A stretch of 64,000 nucleotides of DNA, taken from the NCBI RefSeq assembly GCF_019511645.1, contig NZ_JAEUAX010000005.1, forward strand, positions 186,001 to 250,000, written 5' to 3'. Under the pieces are notes generated by a model that had not been told where the DNA came from, did not search any database, and saw only the letters and a list, made by a program, of their open reading frames with translations. Shown one piece after another: positions 52,979-63,109 of the stretch. Within the stretch, counting starts at the first letter, position 1. Every line of letters starts with the position of its first letter. The position numbers and the translations under genes are program-made. The stretch is from Microbacterium ureisolvens. Its GTDB lineage: Bacteria > Actinomycetota > Actinomycetes > Actinomycetales > Microbacteriaceae.

Positions 52979-54304
52979 TCAGCGGCTCGGGGCGGCGGCA
53001 CGACCGATTGCTCGGGTGACCTCCGCCACGAACTCGTCGTCCTCCGCTAGCGAAGCGCTGACCCTGGCGAGACCGGTAGCGGTAGCTCGGATCGCACCGT
53101 CGCTCGCGAGCCATGCGGCCAGCGCCCCAGCTGCGCCCGATGCGGGCCGGCCGGCAGCGCGCTCACGTTCGGCCACGGGTACGATTCGCAGTCGCACTTT
53201 GGTCGCGGTGTCGAGCGCGATCTGCGCCAGCGGGTGCGCGATGCGCGGGTTCGCGAAGCGCTCGAGCAGCGCGTGGCGATAGGCGGGCAGGCCCAGGCCC
53301 CCAGGAAGGCTCCGCTGCGCATCGTCCCAGAAGTGTTCCACCGCATCCCGGCAGACCTCATCGGAGATCGCCTCGGATACGAGGTCGTGGCCCCGCAGCG
53401 GGCCAAGGCACGCCAGGATCGTGTGCGCCCCATTGAGGAGCCACAGCTTGCGCGCCTCCCAGGGCTCCAGGTCGACGGTGAATCGCGCTCCCGCGGTCTC
53501 CCAGGCCGGCCGGCCGGCGGGGAACTCACCCGATATGACCCAGTCGCTGAAGTCCTCCGCGACGACGGGAGCAGCATCCCCGTACCGCGCAGTGAGTCGC
53601 GCCAGCTCAGCGGGCTCGACACGAGGGGTGATGCGATCGACCGAACACGAGACGAAGGACACCTGGTCCGCGCACCAACGGGCGGTCTCAGGAACGGATG
53701 CTGCCAGCCCGAACACTGCTCGCGACAGATGCCCGCCGTTGTCGGGGAGGTTGTCGCACGAGACGACCGCCAGCGGTCCGGCGCCTGCCCGCCGACGCGC
53801 GTCGAGCCCGGCGACCAGCCGCCCCAGGGCCGTCCGCATCCCCCGCGCGGCGTCGACGTCACCTTCCGCGACGCGCGCCAGCAGCCGGCGGTCGGCGACG
53901 ACGAGCGGATCCAGGTCGTCGGGCAGTCCGTCGGCGCCCGTCCGGTAGCCCGCCTCGGTGATCGTGAGCGTCACGATCACCGTCGCGGGGGCGGAGAGAT
54001 CTGCGAGAAGTGACGCCATGTCGTCGCCCGGATGGGCACGCACAATGCTTTCAACCACCTCTTGACGGTCGCCTGCGGCCGAACGGGTGACCAGCGAGTA
54101 CACGCCGTCCTGGGCGGTGAGGGCGTCGGCGAGACCGGCGCTTCGACCGGTGTAGGCCGCGATCCCCCACTGCGCCGCGTCGTCGGCGCGGCTGGTGTAC
54201 CACGCCGTATGCGACCGACTGAAGGCCCCGAGCCCGAGGTGGACGATCCGCACCGGCGGTGCGGGCCGCGAGCGCGTCGGCTCGTCATCATGGGGACACG
54301 TCAT
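52979..54304 (-). CDS. uxuB: Fructuronate reductase-type mannitol dehydrogenase (UxuB)
   Basis: The 441-residue protein has the mannitol-dehydrogenase Rossmann start VRIVHLGLGAFSRSHTAWYTS, the central VVSCDNLPDNGGHLSRAVFG and the catalytic-lysine region LWLLNGAHTILACLGPLRGHDLVSE. It would reduce D-fructuronate to D-mannonate with NADH. Four-base overlap with the uronate isomerase gene upstream makes this assignment far more likely than mannitol or altronate oxidation. Confidence 0.9.
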   Translation of the reverse strand: MTCPHDDEPTRSRPAPPVRIVHLGLGAFSRSHTAWYTSRADDAAQWGIAAYTGRSAGLADALTAQDGVYSLVTRSAAGDRQEVVESIVRAHPGDDMASLLADLSAPATVIVTLTITEAGYRTGADGLPDDLDPLVVADRRLLARVAEGDVDAARGMRTALGRLVAGLDARRRAGAGPLAVVSCDNLPDNGGHLSRAVFGLAASVPETARWCADQVSFVSCSVDRITPRVEPAELARLTARYGDAAPVVAEDFSDWVISGEFPAGRPAWETAGARFTVDLEPWEARKLWLLNGAHTILACLGPLRGHDLVSEAISDEVCRDAVEHFWDDAQRSLPGGLGLPAYRHALLERFANPRIAHPLAQIALDTATKVRLRIVPVAERERAAGRPASGAAGALAAWLASDGAIRATATGLARVSASLAEDDEFVAEVTRAIGRAAAPSR

Positions 54305-55728
54305 AGCTTGAACACCCGCTTCGGCTGAGGACCGACGATGTCATCGAGGATCGAGCCCGCGGCGGCCTCGGTGAGCCTGCCCTCTCGGACGAGACGCGCA
54401 AGGAACGAGGCATCCGCCCGCCTTGCCGTGTCGTGACGCGCGGGGATCGAGAGGAACGCGCGCGTGTCATCGATGAAGCCGGAGCCGCGCGAGAAGCCCG
54501 CAGACTCGGTGACCGCCGACCTGAAACGAGCCATCGCGTCGGGCGCGTCGAGGAACCACCACGGCGCGCCGATGTAGACGCTCGGGTAAAAGCTCGCCAT
54601 CGGAGCGATCTCGCGCGAGTACACGGTCTCGTCGACGGCGAACAGCACGAGATGGAACGACTTGTCCAATCCGAACCGTTCGAGCAAGGGCCTGAGACCC
54701 CTCACGAAGTCGGTGCGCCGCGGGAAGTCGTGACCGGTGTCGGGGCCGAACCGCTCGAAGGTCGCCGTGCTGTGGTTGCGGACCACGCCGGCGTGGAGCG
54801 TCATCACCAGACCGTCCTCGACGCTCATCCGCGCCATCTGCAGCAGCATGTGACCGCGGAACGCTCGACGCTGGCGCGCGTCCGCACGACCCGCGACCAC
54901 CGCTTGGAAGAGACTGGCCGCCTCCTCGCGCGTCATGTCGACCGTGTGGGGATCCTCGACTCCGTGGTCGGCGGAGGTCGCCCCGTGGCGGATGAAATGT
55001 GCCCTGCGAGCGCGCAATGCCTCGAGGTATCCGGGGAAGGTCGTCGCCTGTCCCTCGTGGCCGAGGAGGCGACCCACGTCCGAGGTGAAGCCCGGCGCGT
55101 CGGGATCAAGATAACGGTCGGGGCGGAATGTAGGCAGCACTCGCCCGGCGAGGCCACTCGCGGCGATCTCGGCGTGGAGATGCAGATCGTCGAGCGGATC
55201 GTCTGTCGTGGCGAGCACATCGATGCCGAACCGCTCGAAGAGCGCGCGCGGACGGAAGGGCGGTGTGTCGAGCTTGGCCTGGATGCTGTCGAAAAGCAGG
55301 TCCGCGGTCTCAGCAGACGGCTCGAGATCTATACCGAGAACCGAGTGCAGCTCTTCCTCGAGCCAGTAGCCCATGGCGGTGCCCGCGAACACACGCCACT
55401 CCTCGGCGAAGATACGCCATGCCTCGCGAGGATCGATCGGATGCCCGCCGACACCGAGGTCGGCCAGATCCACTCCCGACGCGTGCAGCAGTCGGGTCAC
55501 ATAGTGATCGTGCGTGACGAGCAGCGCTGTGGGATCGGTGAACGGTTCATCGTGCGCGATCCATTCCACCGGTACGTGACCGTGCGGTGAGACGATCGGC
55601 GCCGTCGCGACGCGCTCGTACAGACCTCGCGCGATGTCACGGGTGCGGGCCTCGGCGGGGAACAGGCGCTCCGGATCGCGGGTCGGGGCGCCGCTGGTCG
55701 CGACGCGGCCGCGGCGCGGATCGATCAC
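54301..55728 (-). CDS. uxaC: Uronate isomerase (UxaC)
   Basis: From GTG 55728 the enzyme has 475 residues, close to the usual 465-470. VSPHGHVPVEW carries the H-x-H metal site, HGATSADHGVEDPHT the later His/Asp residues and MTLHAGVVRNHST the metal-loop region; the C-terminus SILDDIVGPQPKRVFKL is normal for the family. It converts D-glucuronate to D-fructuronate (and galacturonate to tagaturonate). A TTG at 55761 behind GGGGGTGG is an alternative start. Confidence 0.93.
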   Translation of the reverse strand: MIDPRRGRVATSGAPTRDPERLFPAEARTRDIARGLYERVATAPIVSPHGHVPVEWIAHDEPFTDPTALLVTHDHYVTRLLHASGVDLADLGVGGHPIDPREAWRIFAEEWRVFAGTAMGYWLEEELHSVLGIDLEPSAETADLLFDSIQAKLDTPPFRPRALFERFGIDVLATTDDPLDDLHLHAEIAASGLAGRVLPTFRPDRYLDPDAPGFTSDVGRLLGHEGQATTFPGYLEALRARRAHFIRHGATSADHGVEDPHTVDMTREEAASLFQAVVAGRADARQRRAFRGHMLLQMARMSVEDGLVMTLHAGVVRNHSTATFERFGPDTGHDFPRRTDFVRGLRPLLERFGLDKSFHLVLFAVDETVYSREIAPMASFYPSVYIGAPWWFLDAPDAMARFRSAVTESAGFSRGSGFIDDTRAFLSIPARHDTARRADASFLARLVREGRLTEAAAGSILDDIVGPQPKRVFKL

Positions 55729-55856
55729 GGTGAGGCGCAGACCATTACCGCTGCGTGTATTCAAGGGGCCACCCCCGCCGGCTCCGGGGCGGTCGCACAA
55801 TCGTGGAGGGCAGAAGTCATCGTCGTCTTTCGGTGATCAGGGCGGCCGGACGAAAC

Positions 55857-55872
55857 TGGCAACCGATTGCAC
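55857..55872. promoter_or_regulatory. Operator D of the shared motif (weaker)
   Basis: TGGCAACCGATTGCAC matches the motif at 14 of 16 positions, diverging only in the last two bases. It lies about 130 bp upstream of uxaC and 103 bp from operator E, an interval that could allow looping. Confidence 0.6.
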
Positions 55873-55959
55873 ACTACTTTGCCCGCAAGTCGACCGCAAG
55901 CGGACGGGACTCGCCGTTGGCTGCGACTTGCCAGCCGCGTCGAATGCGGGAGCAGTGTT

Positions 55960-55975
55960 TGACAATCGGTTGTCA
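55960..55975. promoter_or_regulatory. Operator E of the shared motif
   Basis: TGACAATCGGTTGTCA matches at 16 of 16 positions. It lies 65 bp upstream of the GH35 gene and in the shared control region with uxaC-uxuB. Confidence 0.76.
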
Positions 55976-56039
55976 TCCTGTGAGCATCGGATGTGTCGGC
56001 GTCGTCGGCGTCGCCGCGCGCTTTCGAGGAGGACTCACG

Positions 56040-57650
56040 ATGGAATCGGTCATCGACGACCAGCAGCCAGGCGGAACGACCGGACCCCTTCCCCTTCTGC
56101 GGCGCGCCGGAAAGACGAGTCAGCTCATCGTGGACGGCAAGCCCTACCTCGCATTGGGCGGCGAGCTGCACAACTCCAGCGCGTCGAGTCCCGAGTACAT
56201 GGCGCCCATCTGGGACAAGCTCGCAAGCAACGGTGTCCGGACGGTCATCGGCGTCGCCAGCTGGCAGCTCGTCGAGCCCGAGGAGGGACGCTTCGACTTC
56301 GCGGCCGTCGACGATCAGATCGAGCAGGCGCGCGCACGCGGCATCCGACTCGTCCTCATCTGGTTCGGCGCGTACAAGAACGCGGAGTCCACGTATGCGC
56401 CGTCCTGGGTGCGTCGTGACGAGGCGCGTTTCCCCCGTGCCGAGCGGGATCAGCAGAACCTGTTGGTCGGTCGATTCACGCTCGACGCTCCGATCCTCAG
56501 CGTGTTCGGCGAGGACCTTGTCGCAGCCGATGCCCGTGCGTTCACCGCGCTGATGGCTCATCTCGCCGAGATCGACACCGACCACACGGTCATCGCGGTG
56601 CAGGTCGAGAACGAGGTCGGGCTCCTGGGCGACAGCCGCGACCGCTCGCCCCTCGCGACCGCCGCATACGAACGACAGGTACCGCAGGAGCTCCTGGAGG
56701 GACTGGGCCGGCGCGGCGATACGCTGCACCCCTGGCTGCGCGAGGTCTGGACGGCCGCAGGCGGCCGCACGGCCGGCACGTGGGCGGAGGTGTTCGGTGC
56801 GAACGGCGACGGCGACGAAGTCTTCATGAGCTGGGGCTTCAGCCGCTATGTGGACCGCGTCGCGCAGGCGGGCGTCGCCGCGCACGGGCTCCCCGTGTTC
56901 ACGAACGCATGGCTGGGGCCGCAGCCCAACGCGCAGGCACCGGGCCAGTATCCGAGCGGCGGCCCGGTCGCCCGCATGCTCGATGTCTGGCAGATCGGCG
57001 CGCCGAGCCTGGCGTTCCTGTCGCCCGACATCTACATCGACGACTTCGAGGGCACGCTCGCGCAGTACGACGTCAACGGGAATCCGATCTTCGTCCCTGA
57101 GGCGCGCCCCGACGCCGCTCTCGCCTTCGTCGCCTTGGGTGCCCACAAGGCGATCGGCTTCCACCCGTTCGGCATCGAATCCGTGCCCGACGACAGCGAG
57201 CTGTTCCGCGCGTACGCGGTGCTAAACGAGATGACCGACCTGATTCTCGAGGCACAGGCGAACGATCGGATCCACGGCTTCCGCGTCCGGACCGGGGAAC
57301 GGCAAACGGCGACGATCGGGGGCTTCGAGATCACGATCTCCGGCTCGTTCCAGACGTTCGGCCTCTTCGGGGAGGGCACGGGCGCCGCCGCCGACGAGGT
57401 CGTCGGCTATGGGCTGATCATGCAGGTCGACGCGGACGACTTCGTCGTCGTCGCGCGGCACGCGTCGGTCACCTTCAGCCGCGCAGACGCGGTCGTCGAG
57501 TTCGACCGGCTGCTCGAGGGAACCTATCGCGACGGGACGTGGGCGCCGCGGCGGACGCTCAACGGAGACGAGCGGCACTTCATGTTCCGCAGCGATGACG
57601 TGCGCACGGTGCGGATCTCGCTGCTGCGCCGCGCCGTCGGGCATCACTGA
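56040..57650 (+). CDS. GH35 glycosidase with C-terminal DUF5597-like region
   Basis: GAGGAGGA precedes ATG 56040; the product has 536 residues and no signal peptide. The GH35 barrel contains YLALGGELHNSS near the N-terminus, acid/base Glu in QVENEVGLLG and the nucleophile Glu in IFVPEARPD. The segments following (about 400-536) resemble the DUF5597 domain of cytoplasmic or periplasmic GH35 enzymes found in hemicellulose loci. Beta-galactosidase activity is the usual family function. It diverges from uxaC with operator E between. Confidence 0.88.
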   Translation: MESVIDDQQPGGTTGPLPLLRRAGKTSQLIVDGKPYLALGGELHNSSASSPEYMAPIWDKLASNGVRTVIGVASWQLVEPEEGRFDFAAVDDQIEQARARGIRLVLIWFGAYKNAESTYAPSWVRRDEARFPRAERDQQNLLVGRFTLDAPILSVFGEDLVAADARAFTALMAHLAEIDTDHTVIAVQVENEVGLLGDSRDRSPLATAAYERQVPQELLEGLGRRGDTLHPWLREVWTAAGGRTAGTWAEVFGANGDGDEVFMSWGFSRYVDRVAQAGVAAHGLPVFTNAWLGPQPNAQAPGQYPSGGPVARMLDVWQIGAPSLAFLSPDIYIDDFEGTLAQYDVNGNPIFVPEARPDAALAFVALGAHKAIGFHPFGIESVPDDSELFRAYAVLNEMTDLILEAQANDRIHGFRVRTGERQTATIGGFEITISGSFQTFGLFGEGTGAAADEVVGYGLIMQVDADDFVVVARHASVTFSRADAVVEFDRLLEGTYRDGTWAPRRTLNGDERHFMFRSDDVRTVRISLLRRAVGHH

Positions 57651-57814
57651 GGCCCGCCCGGGGGACGGCGGGATCGGTGCCTTGCGTGGTCGCCGGCCCG
57701 CACGATCGTCGGAGGCCCGCCGCTGACCGTGCCCCGCTCCACGCTCGCTGAGATGTGTTCGGCTGCGCGCGGAGTGCGGTCCTCGGGCCCGCTCCCCGCG
57801 CTCGGCTCTCGACC

Positions 57815-58818
57815 TCAGCCGCCGTTGGACTGGCGGATGCCCCGGGCGGCGGCTTCGAAGGTGTAGTCGAACCCGCCCGCGGCGCCGCTGACGGTGATGA
57901 ATCCGCGCGTCGTCCCAGGGAGGATGGCGACGTTCGTGGCCGTGTGAAGCCCCTCGCCAGGGATCCGGATCGTCTCCACGAGCGCCCCCGTACGGCTGTA
58001 CACCGCGATCTCCGGCTTCATGTGGAACGCCTGATACACGTTGCCCGCCGCGTCCACAGCCGTCGAGTCGATCCGCGAGGCACCGGCGTCGACATGGATG
58101 GCGGGGAATGCGGAGAGCACACTCGTTCGCGACGCATCGAGCTGGTAGTAGTCGATGCGGTTCGCGTTGTACTGCGCGACCCACAGCCCGACATCGTTCT
58201 CGTCGAAGACGATCCCGTTCGGAGACGGGAGGTCTTCCGCGAGCACGCTGACCGCTCCGTCCACACCGATTCGGATCACACGACCGGGCGTCACCCATCC
58301 CGGACCGTCCATCCCCGTCGTGTCCGTGACGAACATGTTCCCCTCCGGATCGAACGCGATGTCATCGGCCAGCACCGGGCGACCGTCCACCTGTCCTGCG
58401 AAGTGGGTGCGGGTGTCCTCGCCGTCCTGGGTGATACTGACGATGCGGCTCCCGAGGAAATCGGTCAGGTAGATCCGACCGTCCAGCGGGCTGACCTGCG
58501 CGGAGGTGAAGGCGCTCACGTCGTCGGTGTAGAGCGGTTGGACGGTCTTGTCTTCCACATCGATCCTCAGCACTTTCGGCTCACCGGCGGGCGCCATCAC
58601 GTCTACGACGTGCAAGGTGCCATCCGCGGAGAACGTCGGTCCTTCCAGGAGCGTTCCGCCCGTCACCTCGTGCGGCGAGGTGACCTGGACGAGCTCCTCG
58701 GCGACCTGGACCCCGCCCACCGACAGCGATTCGGGCGCGGGTTGATCTGGCGTGTCGACGCACCCGACGAGCAGGGCGGACAGCATCGCGGTGCCAGCGA
58801 CTACCGGTACCGCACGTC

Positions 58819-58822
<4 letters not shown>
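57815..58822 (-). CDS. SMP-30/gluconolactonase-like lipoprotein
   Basis: The 335-residue protein begins with a lipoprotein signal (SALLVGCVD) and continues as a six-bladed propeller of the SMP-30/LRE type, with LLEGPTFSADGTLHVVDV, ADDIAFDPEGNMFVTDT and SPNGIVFDENDVGLWVAQYN as metal-site segments. It would be anchored outside the membrane. Family members hydrolyse lactones, so the overlap with a Baeyer-Villiger-type monooxygenase, which makes lactones, is notable. Its GTG start overlaps the monooxygenase stop by four bases. Confidence 0.88.
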
Positions 58823-60651
<1,829 letters not shown>

Positions 60652-60736
60652 TGCGGGTCCTTTCGTCTCGCGCGCGGTCGGGTGGTGGGGAGTCCACCCG
60701 CGGCCTGCGGGAGGCCGGTGATGCACGCAAGGAAAG

Positions 60737-60753
60737 GTTAGCTCGGAACTAAC
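60737..60753. promoter_or_regulatory. MarR-type operator in monooxygenase/MarR intergenic region
   Basis: GTTAG-N7-CTAAC is a 17-bp inverted repeat between the divergent starts, at 86 bp from the monooxygenase and 44 bp from the MarR gene. This is the usual shape and position of a MarR-dimer site. Confidence 0.6.
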
Positions 60754-60796
60754 TATCTTGAGCTGGGAATCCGCTGAGGGGCGCTACGGTACTTTT

Positions 60797-61276
60797 GTGA
60801 CCCACGGCGATCCCGCCACCTCCGCGCTGCAGCGCATCGAGGTGCTGACGCTGGCGATCTCGGTGCGCTCGCTCCCGCTCATGGTGGGTTCGCTGCTCAA
60901 GACCGATCTGAGCATCCAGCAGCTGAAGGTGCTCACCGGAGTGGTGGTGACCGACATCAGCAGCACCAGCGAACTGGCGGCGTCCTTCGCGGTCTCCAAA
61001 GCCACCATGTCCAAGCTCGTCGACCGGCTCGTGGACCAGGCGCTCGTGGAGCGCGTGGTCGACGGGGCGGACCACCGGGTTCGTCGACTAGTGCCGACGA
61101 ATCTCGGCCGACAGGTGATCGCAGAGCTGATGGCTGCGCGCCCGGAGATGGGAGCGGACGTCCTGCGCGGGCTCGACCTCGCGGAGCTGGAAGCACTCGA
61201 GACTGGCCTGCGGGCAGTCAACCGTGAGATCCAGAGGCTCAGCCCCGGCTCGACGACGAACAGGCCGGTCACTTGA
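60797..61276 (+). CDS. MarR-family transcriptional regulator
   Basis: GTG 60797 gives 159 residues. The winged helix contains SIQQLKVLTGVVVTDISSTSELAASFAVSKATMSKLVDRL and the wing VERVVDGADHRVRRLVPT, the D-x-R-x-x-x-L pattern of MarR proteins. No Shine-Dalgarno sequence is near, and TACGGT lies 8 bp before the GTG, so the transcript may be leaderless. It probably represses the divergent monooxygenase-lactonase pair. Confidence 0.88.
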   Translation: MTHGDPATSALQRIEVLTLAISVRSLPLMVGSLLKTDLSIQQLKVLTGVVVTDISSTSELAASFAVSKATMSKLVDRLVDQALVERVVDGADHRVRRLVPTNLGRQVIAELMAARPEMGADVLRGLDLAELEALETGLRAVNREIQRLSPGSTTNRPVT

Positions 61277-62180
61277 TCGCGCCCGCGCCGATCCCCTTCA
61301 CGATGTGCCGCTGCGCCATCAGGTAGAAGACGATCACCGGCACGATCGAGATCGTCGTTGCGGCGAGAAGGATCTGCTGCTGCGGCGTCTCGGCCGACGT
61401 GAACGCCGTGAGGCCCCGCTGGATCGGCATGAGCTCGTTGTCGTCGAACAGCACGAGTGCCATGAGGTACTCGTTCCAGGCTCCCAGGCCCTGGATGACG
61501 GCGACGGCGGCGAGGCCGGGTCGGGCGAGCGGGAGGATCACGCTCCAGAAGACGCGCAGCGGTCCCGCGCCGTCGAGCGCCGCGGCCTCCTCGAGGTCGC
61601 GCGGCTGGCTCACGAAGAAGCTGCGCATGATGAGCGTCGACATCGGGATGCCGGACGTGATGAGGATCAGCACGTAGCCGATGGGGTTGTTGGTGAGCCC
61701 CAGCGAGATGAGCAGCTTGTACTGCGCCAGGAACATCGCCGGTGCCGGGATGATCATGACTGCGAGGATTACGAACGTGAATGCACCCTTGCCCGCGAAC
61801 TCCAGGCGCGCCAGGGCATAACCGGCGAGGCTGGAGACCAGCAGGATTCCGAGCACGGCCGCACCGGTGTAGATCACACTGTTGCGGAGGTAGGTGGCGA
61901 GATCACCCTGCACCCATGCCGTGACGTAATTGCCCCACTGCGGGTCGCGCGGGAGGAATCTCTGATTCGTGAGCAGTTCAGTGAGCGACTGCAAGGATCC
62001 GGACAACATCCATAGGAGCGGGAGCAGGGCGGTCAGCGCGGCGATCCCGAGAAGTCCGTAGAGGCCGATCTTGTGGGCGGGAACGCGACGGCGGGGTGAC
62101 CGCGAGCGCGGTCCTCCGCGATCGGTGCGTTCGGTGACGAGGGGAGCGTCGGCTCCGGCCGTGTCATTGATGAGTGTCAT
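61269..62180 (-). CDS. ABC sugar permease, MalG/UgpE type
   Basis: The 303-residue protein has a ~35-residue basic head and six membrane helices. The EAA loop is EEAAALDGAGPLRVFWSVILPLA and the C-terminus MAQRHIVKGIGAGAIK is typical of this subgroup. Its end overlaps the convergent MarR stop by eight bases. It partners the MalF-type permease upstream, whose stop overlaps its start by four bases. Confidence 0.92.
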   Translation of the reverse strand: MTLINDTAGADAPLVTERTDRGGPRSRSPRRRVPAHKIGLYGLLGIAALTALLPLLWMLSGSLQSLTELLTNQRFLPRDPQWGNYVTAWVQGDLATYLRNSVIYTGAAVLGILLVSSLAGYALARLEFAGKGAFTFVILAVMIIPAPAMFLAQYKLLISLGLTNNPIGYVLILITSGIPMSTLIMRSFFVSQPRDLEEAAALDGAGPLRVFWSVILPLARPGLAAVAVIQGLGAWNEYLMALVLFDDNELMPIQRGLTAFTSAETPQQQILLAATTISIVPVIVFYLMAQRHIVKGIGAGAIK

Positions 62181-63109
62181 ACCCGCGACCTCCGTCCCGC
62201 GATCGCCAGCTGGATGAGCGACAACAGTATGAGAGCGCCGCCGAAGATCACTGACATCGCGGCCGCGCTGCCGTAGCGCCAGTTGACGAATGCCTCGTTG
62301 TAGATCGCGAGCGTCGGCACCATCGTGTGATAGCCGGGCCCGCCGTTGGTGAGCACCTGCACCGTTCCGAAGATCTGCAGCGCTCCGAGCAGGGTGAGCA
62401 GGCTCACGATGGAGGTCACGGGTGCCAGTTGCGGCCAGGTGACGTAGCGGAACTTCGTCCAGCGGTTCGCGCCGTCCAGCTCCGCCGCCTCGTACAGCTC
62501 CTTGGGCACGTCCTGCAGGCCCGCCAGGAACAGCAGGAACGCGAAGCCCCAGTGGTACCAGACGAAGACCGCGGCGACCGAGATGAGGGCGAAGGCCGGG
62601 TCGCCGAGCCAGTTCTGGGCCAGCGCGCCGAGGCCCGCGGACTCGAGAAGGCGGTTCAGCACACCCGTGCCGGGTGCCAGGATGAACCCGAACAGGAGCC
62701 CGACGACGACCACCGACAGGACGCCCGGGAGGTAGAACACCGTGCGGAAGAAGGTCGTGCCGCGCGTGGTGGCGTTGACGGCGAGTGCGAGCCCGAGCGC
62801 AAGGCCGTTGCCGATGACGAATCCGATGACGCCGAAGAAGAGGACGTTGCGCATCGACGCCCAGAACACCGGATCGCTCATGACGAACTCGTAGTTGGCG
62901 AGCCCGACCCATGGCGTGTCGGGACTGACGCCGTCCCACGACTGGAAGCTCAACAGGATCGCCTGGGCGAACGGCGTGATGGTGAAGACGCCGATCAGGA
63001 CGATGGCCGGTGCGAGGAACATCCAGCCGATGATGTTGCGGCGTACACCGCGCCGCCTGTGCGGCGCCGACAGGCGGCGCCGCACAGGGATGTGGAGCTG
63101 TGCAGTCAC
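62177..63109 (-). CDS. ABC sugar permease, MalF/UgpA type
   Basis: GTG 63109 gives 310 residues and overlaps the binding-protein stop by four bases (GTGA). Six membrane helices are present, with the EAA loop YEAAELDGANRWTKFRYVTWPQL and the NGGPGYHT stretch before the last helix. It forms the channel with the MalG-type partner. No ATPase gene is seen before the window edge. Confidence 0.92.
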   Translation of the reverse strand: MTAQLHIPVRRRLSAPHRRRGVRRNIIGWMFLAPAIVLIGVFTITPFAQAILLSFQSWDGVSPDTPWVGLANYEFVMSDPVFWASMRNVLFFGVIGFVIGNGLALGLALAVNATTRGTTFFRTVFYLPGVLSVVVVGLLFGFILAPGTGVLNRLLESAGLGALAQNWLGDPAFALISVAAVFVWYHWGFAFLLFLAGLQDVPKELYEAAELDGANRWTKFRYVTWPQLAPVTSIVSLLTLLGALQIFGTVQVLTNGGPGYHTMVPTLAIYNEAFVNWRYGSAAAMSVIFGGALILLSLIQLAIAGRRSRV

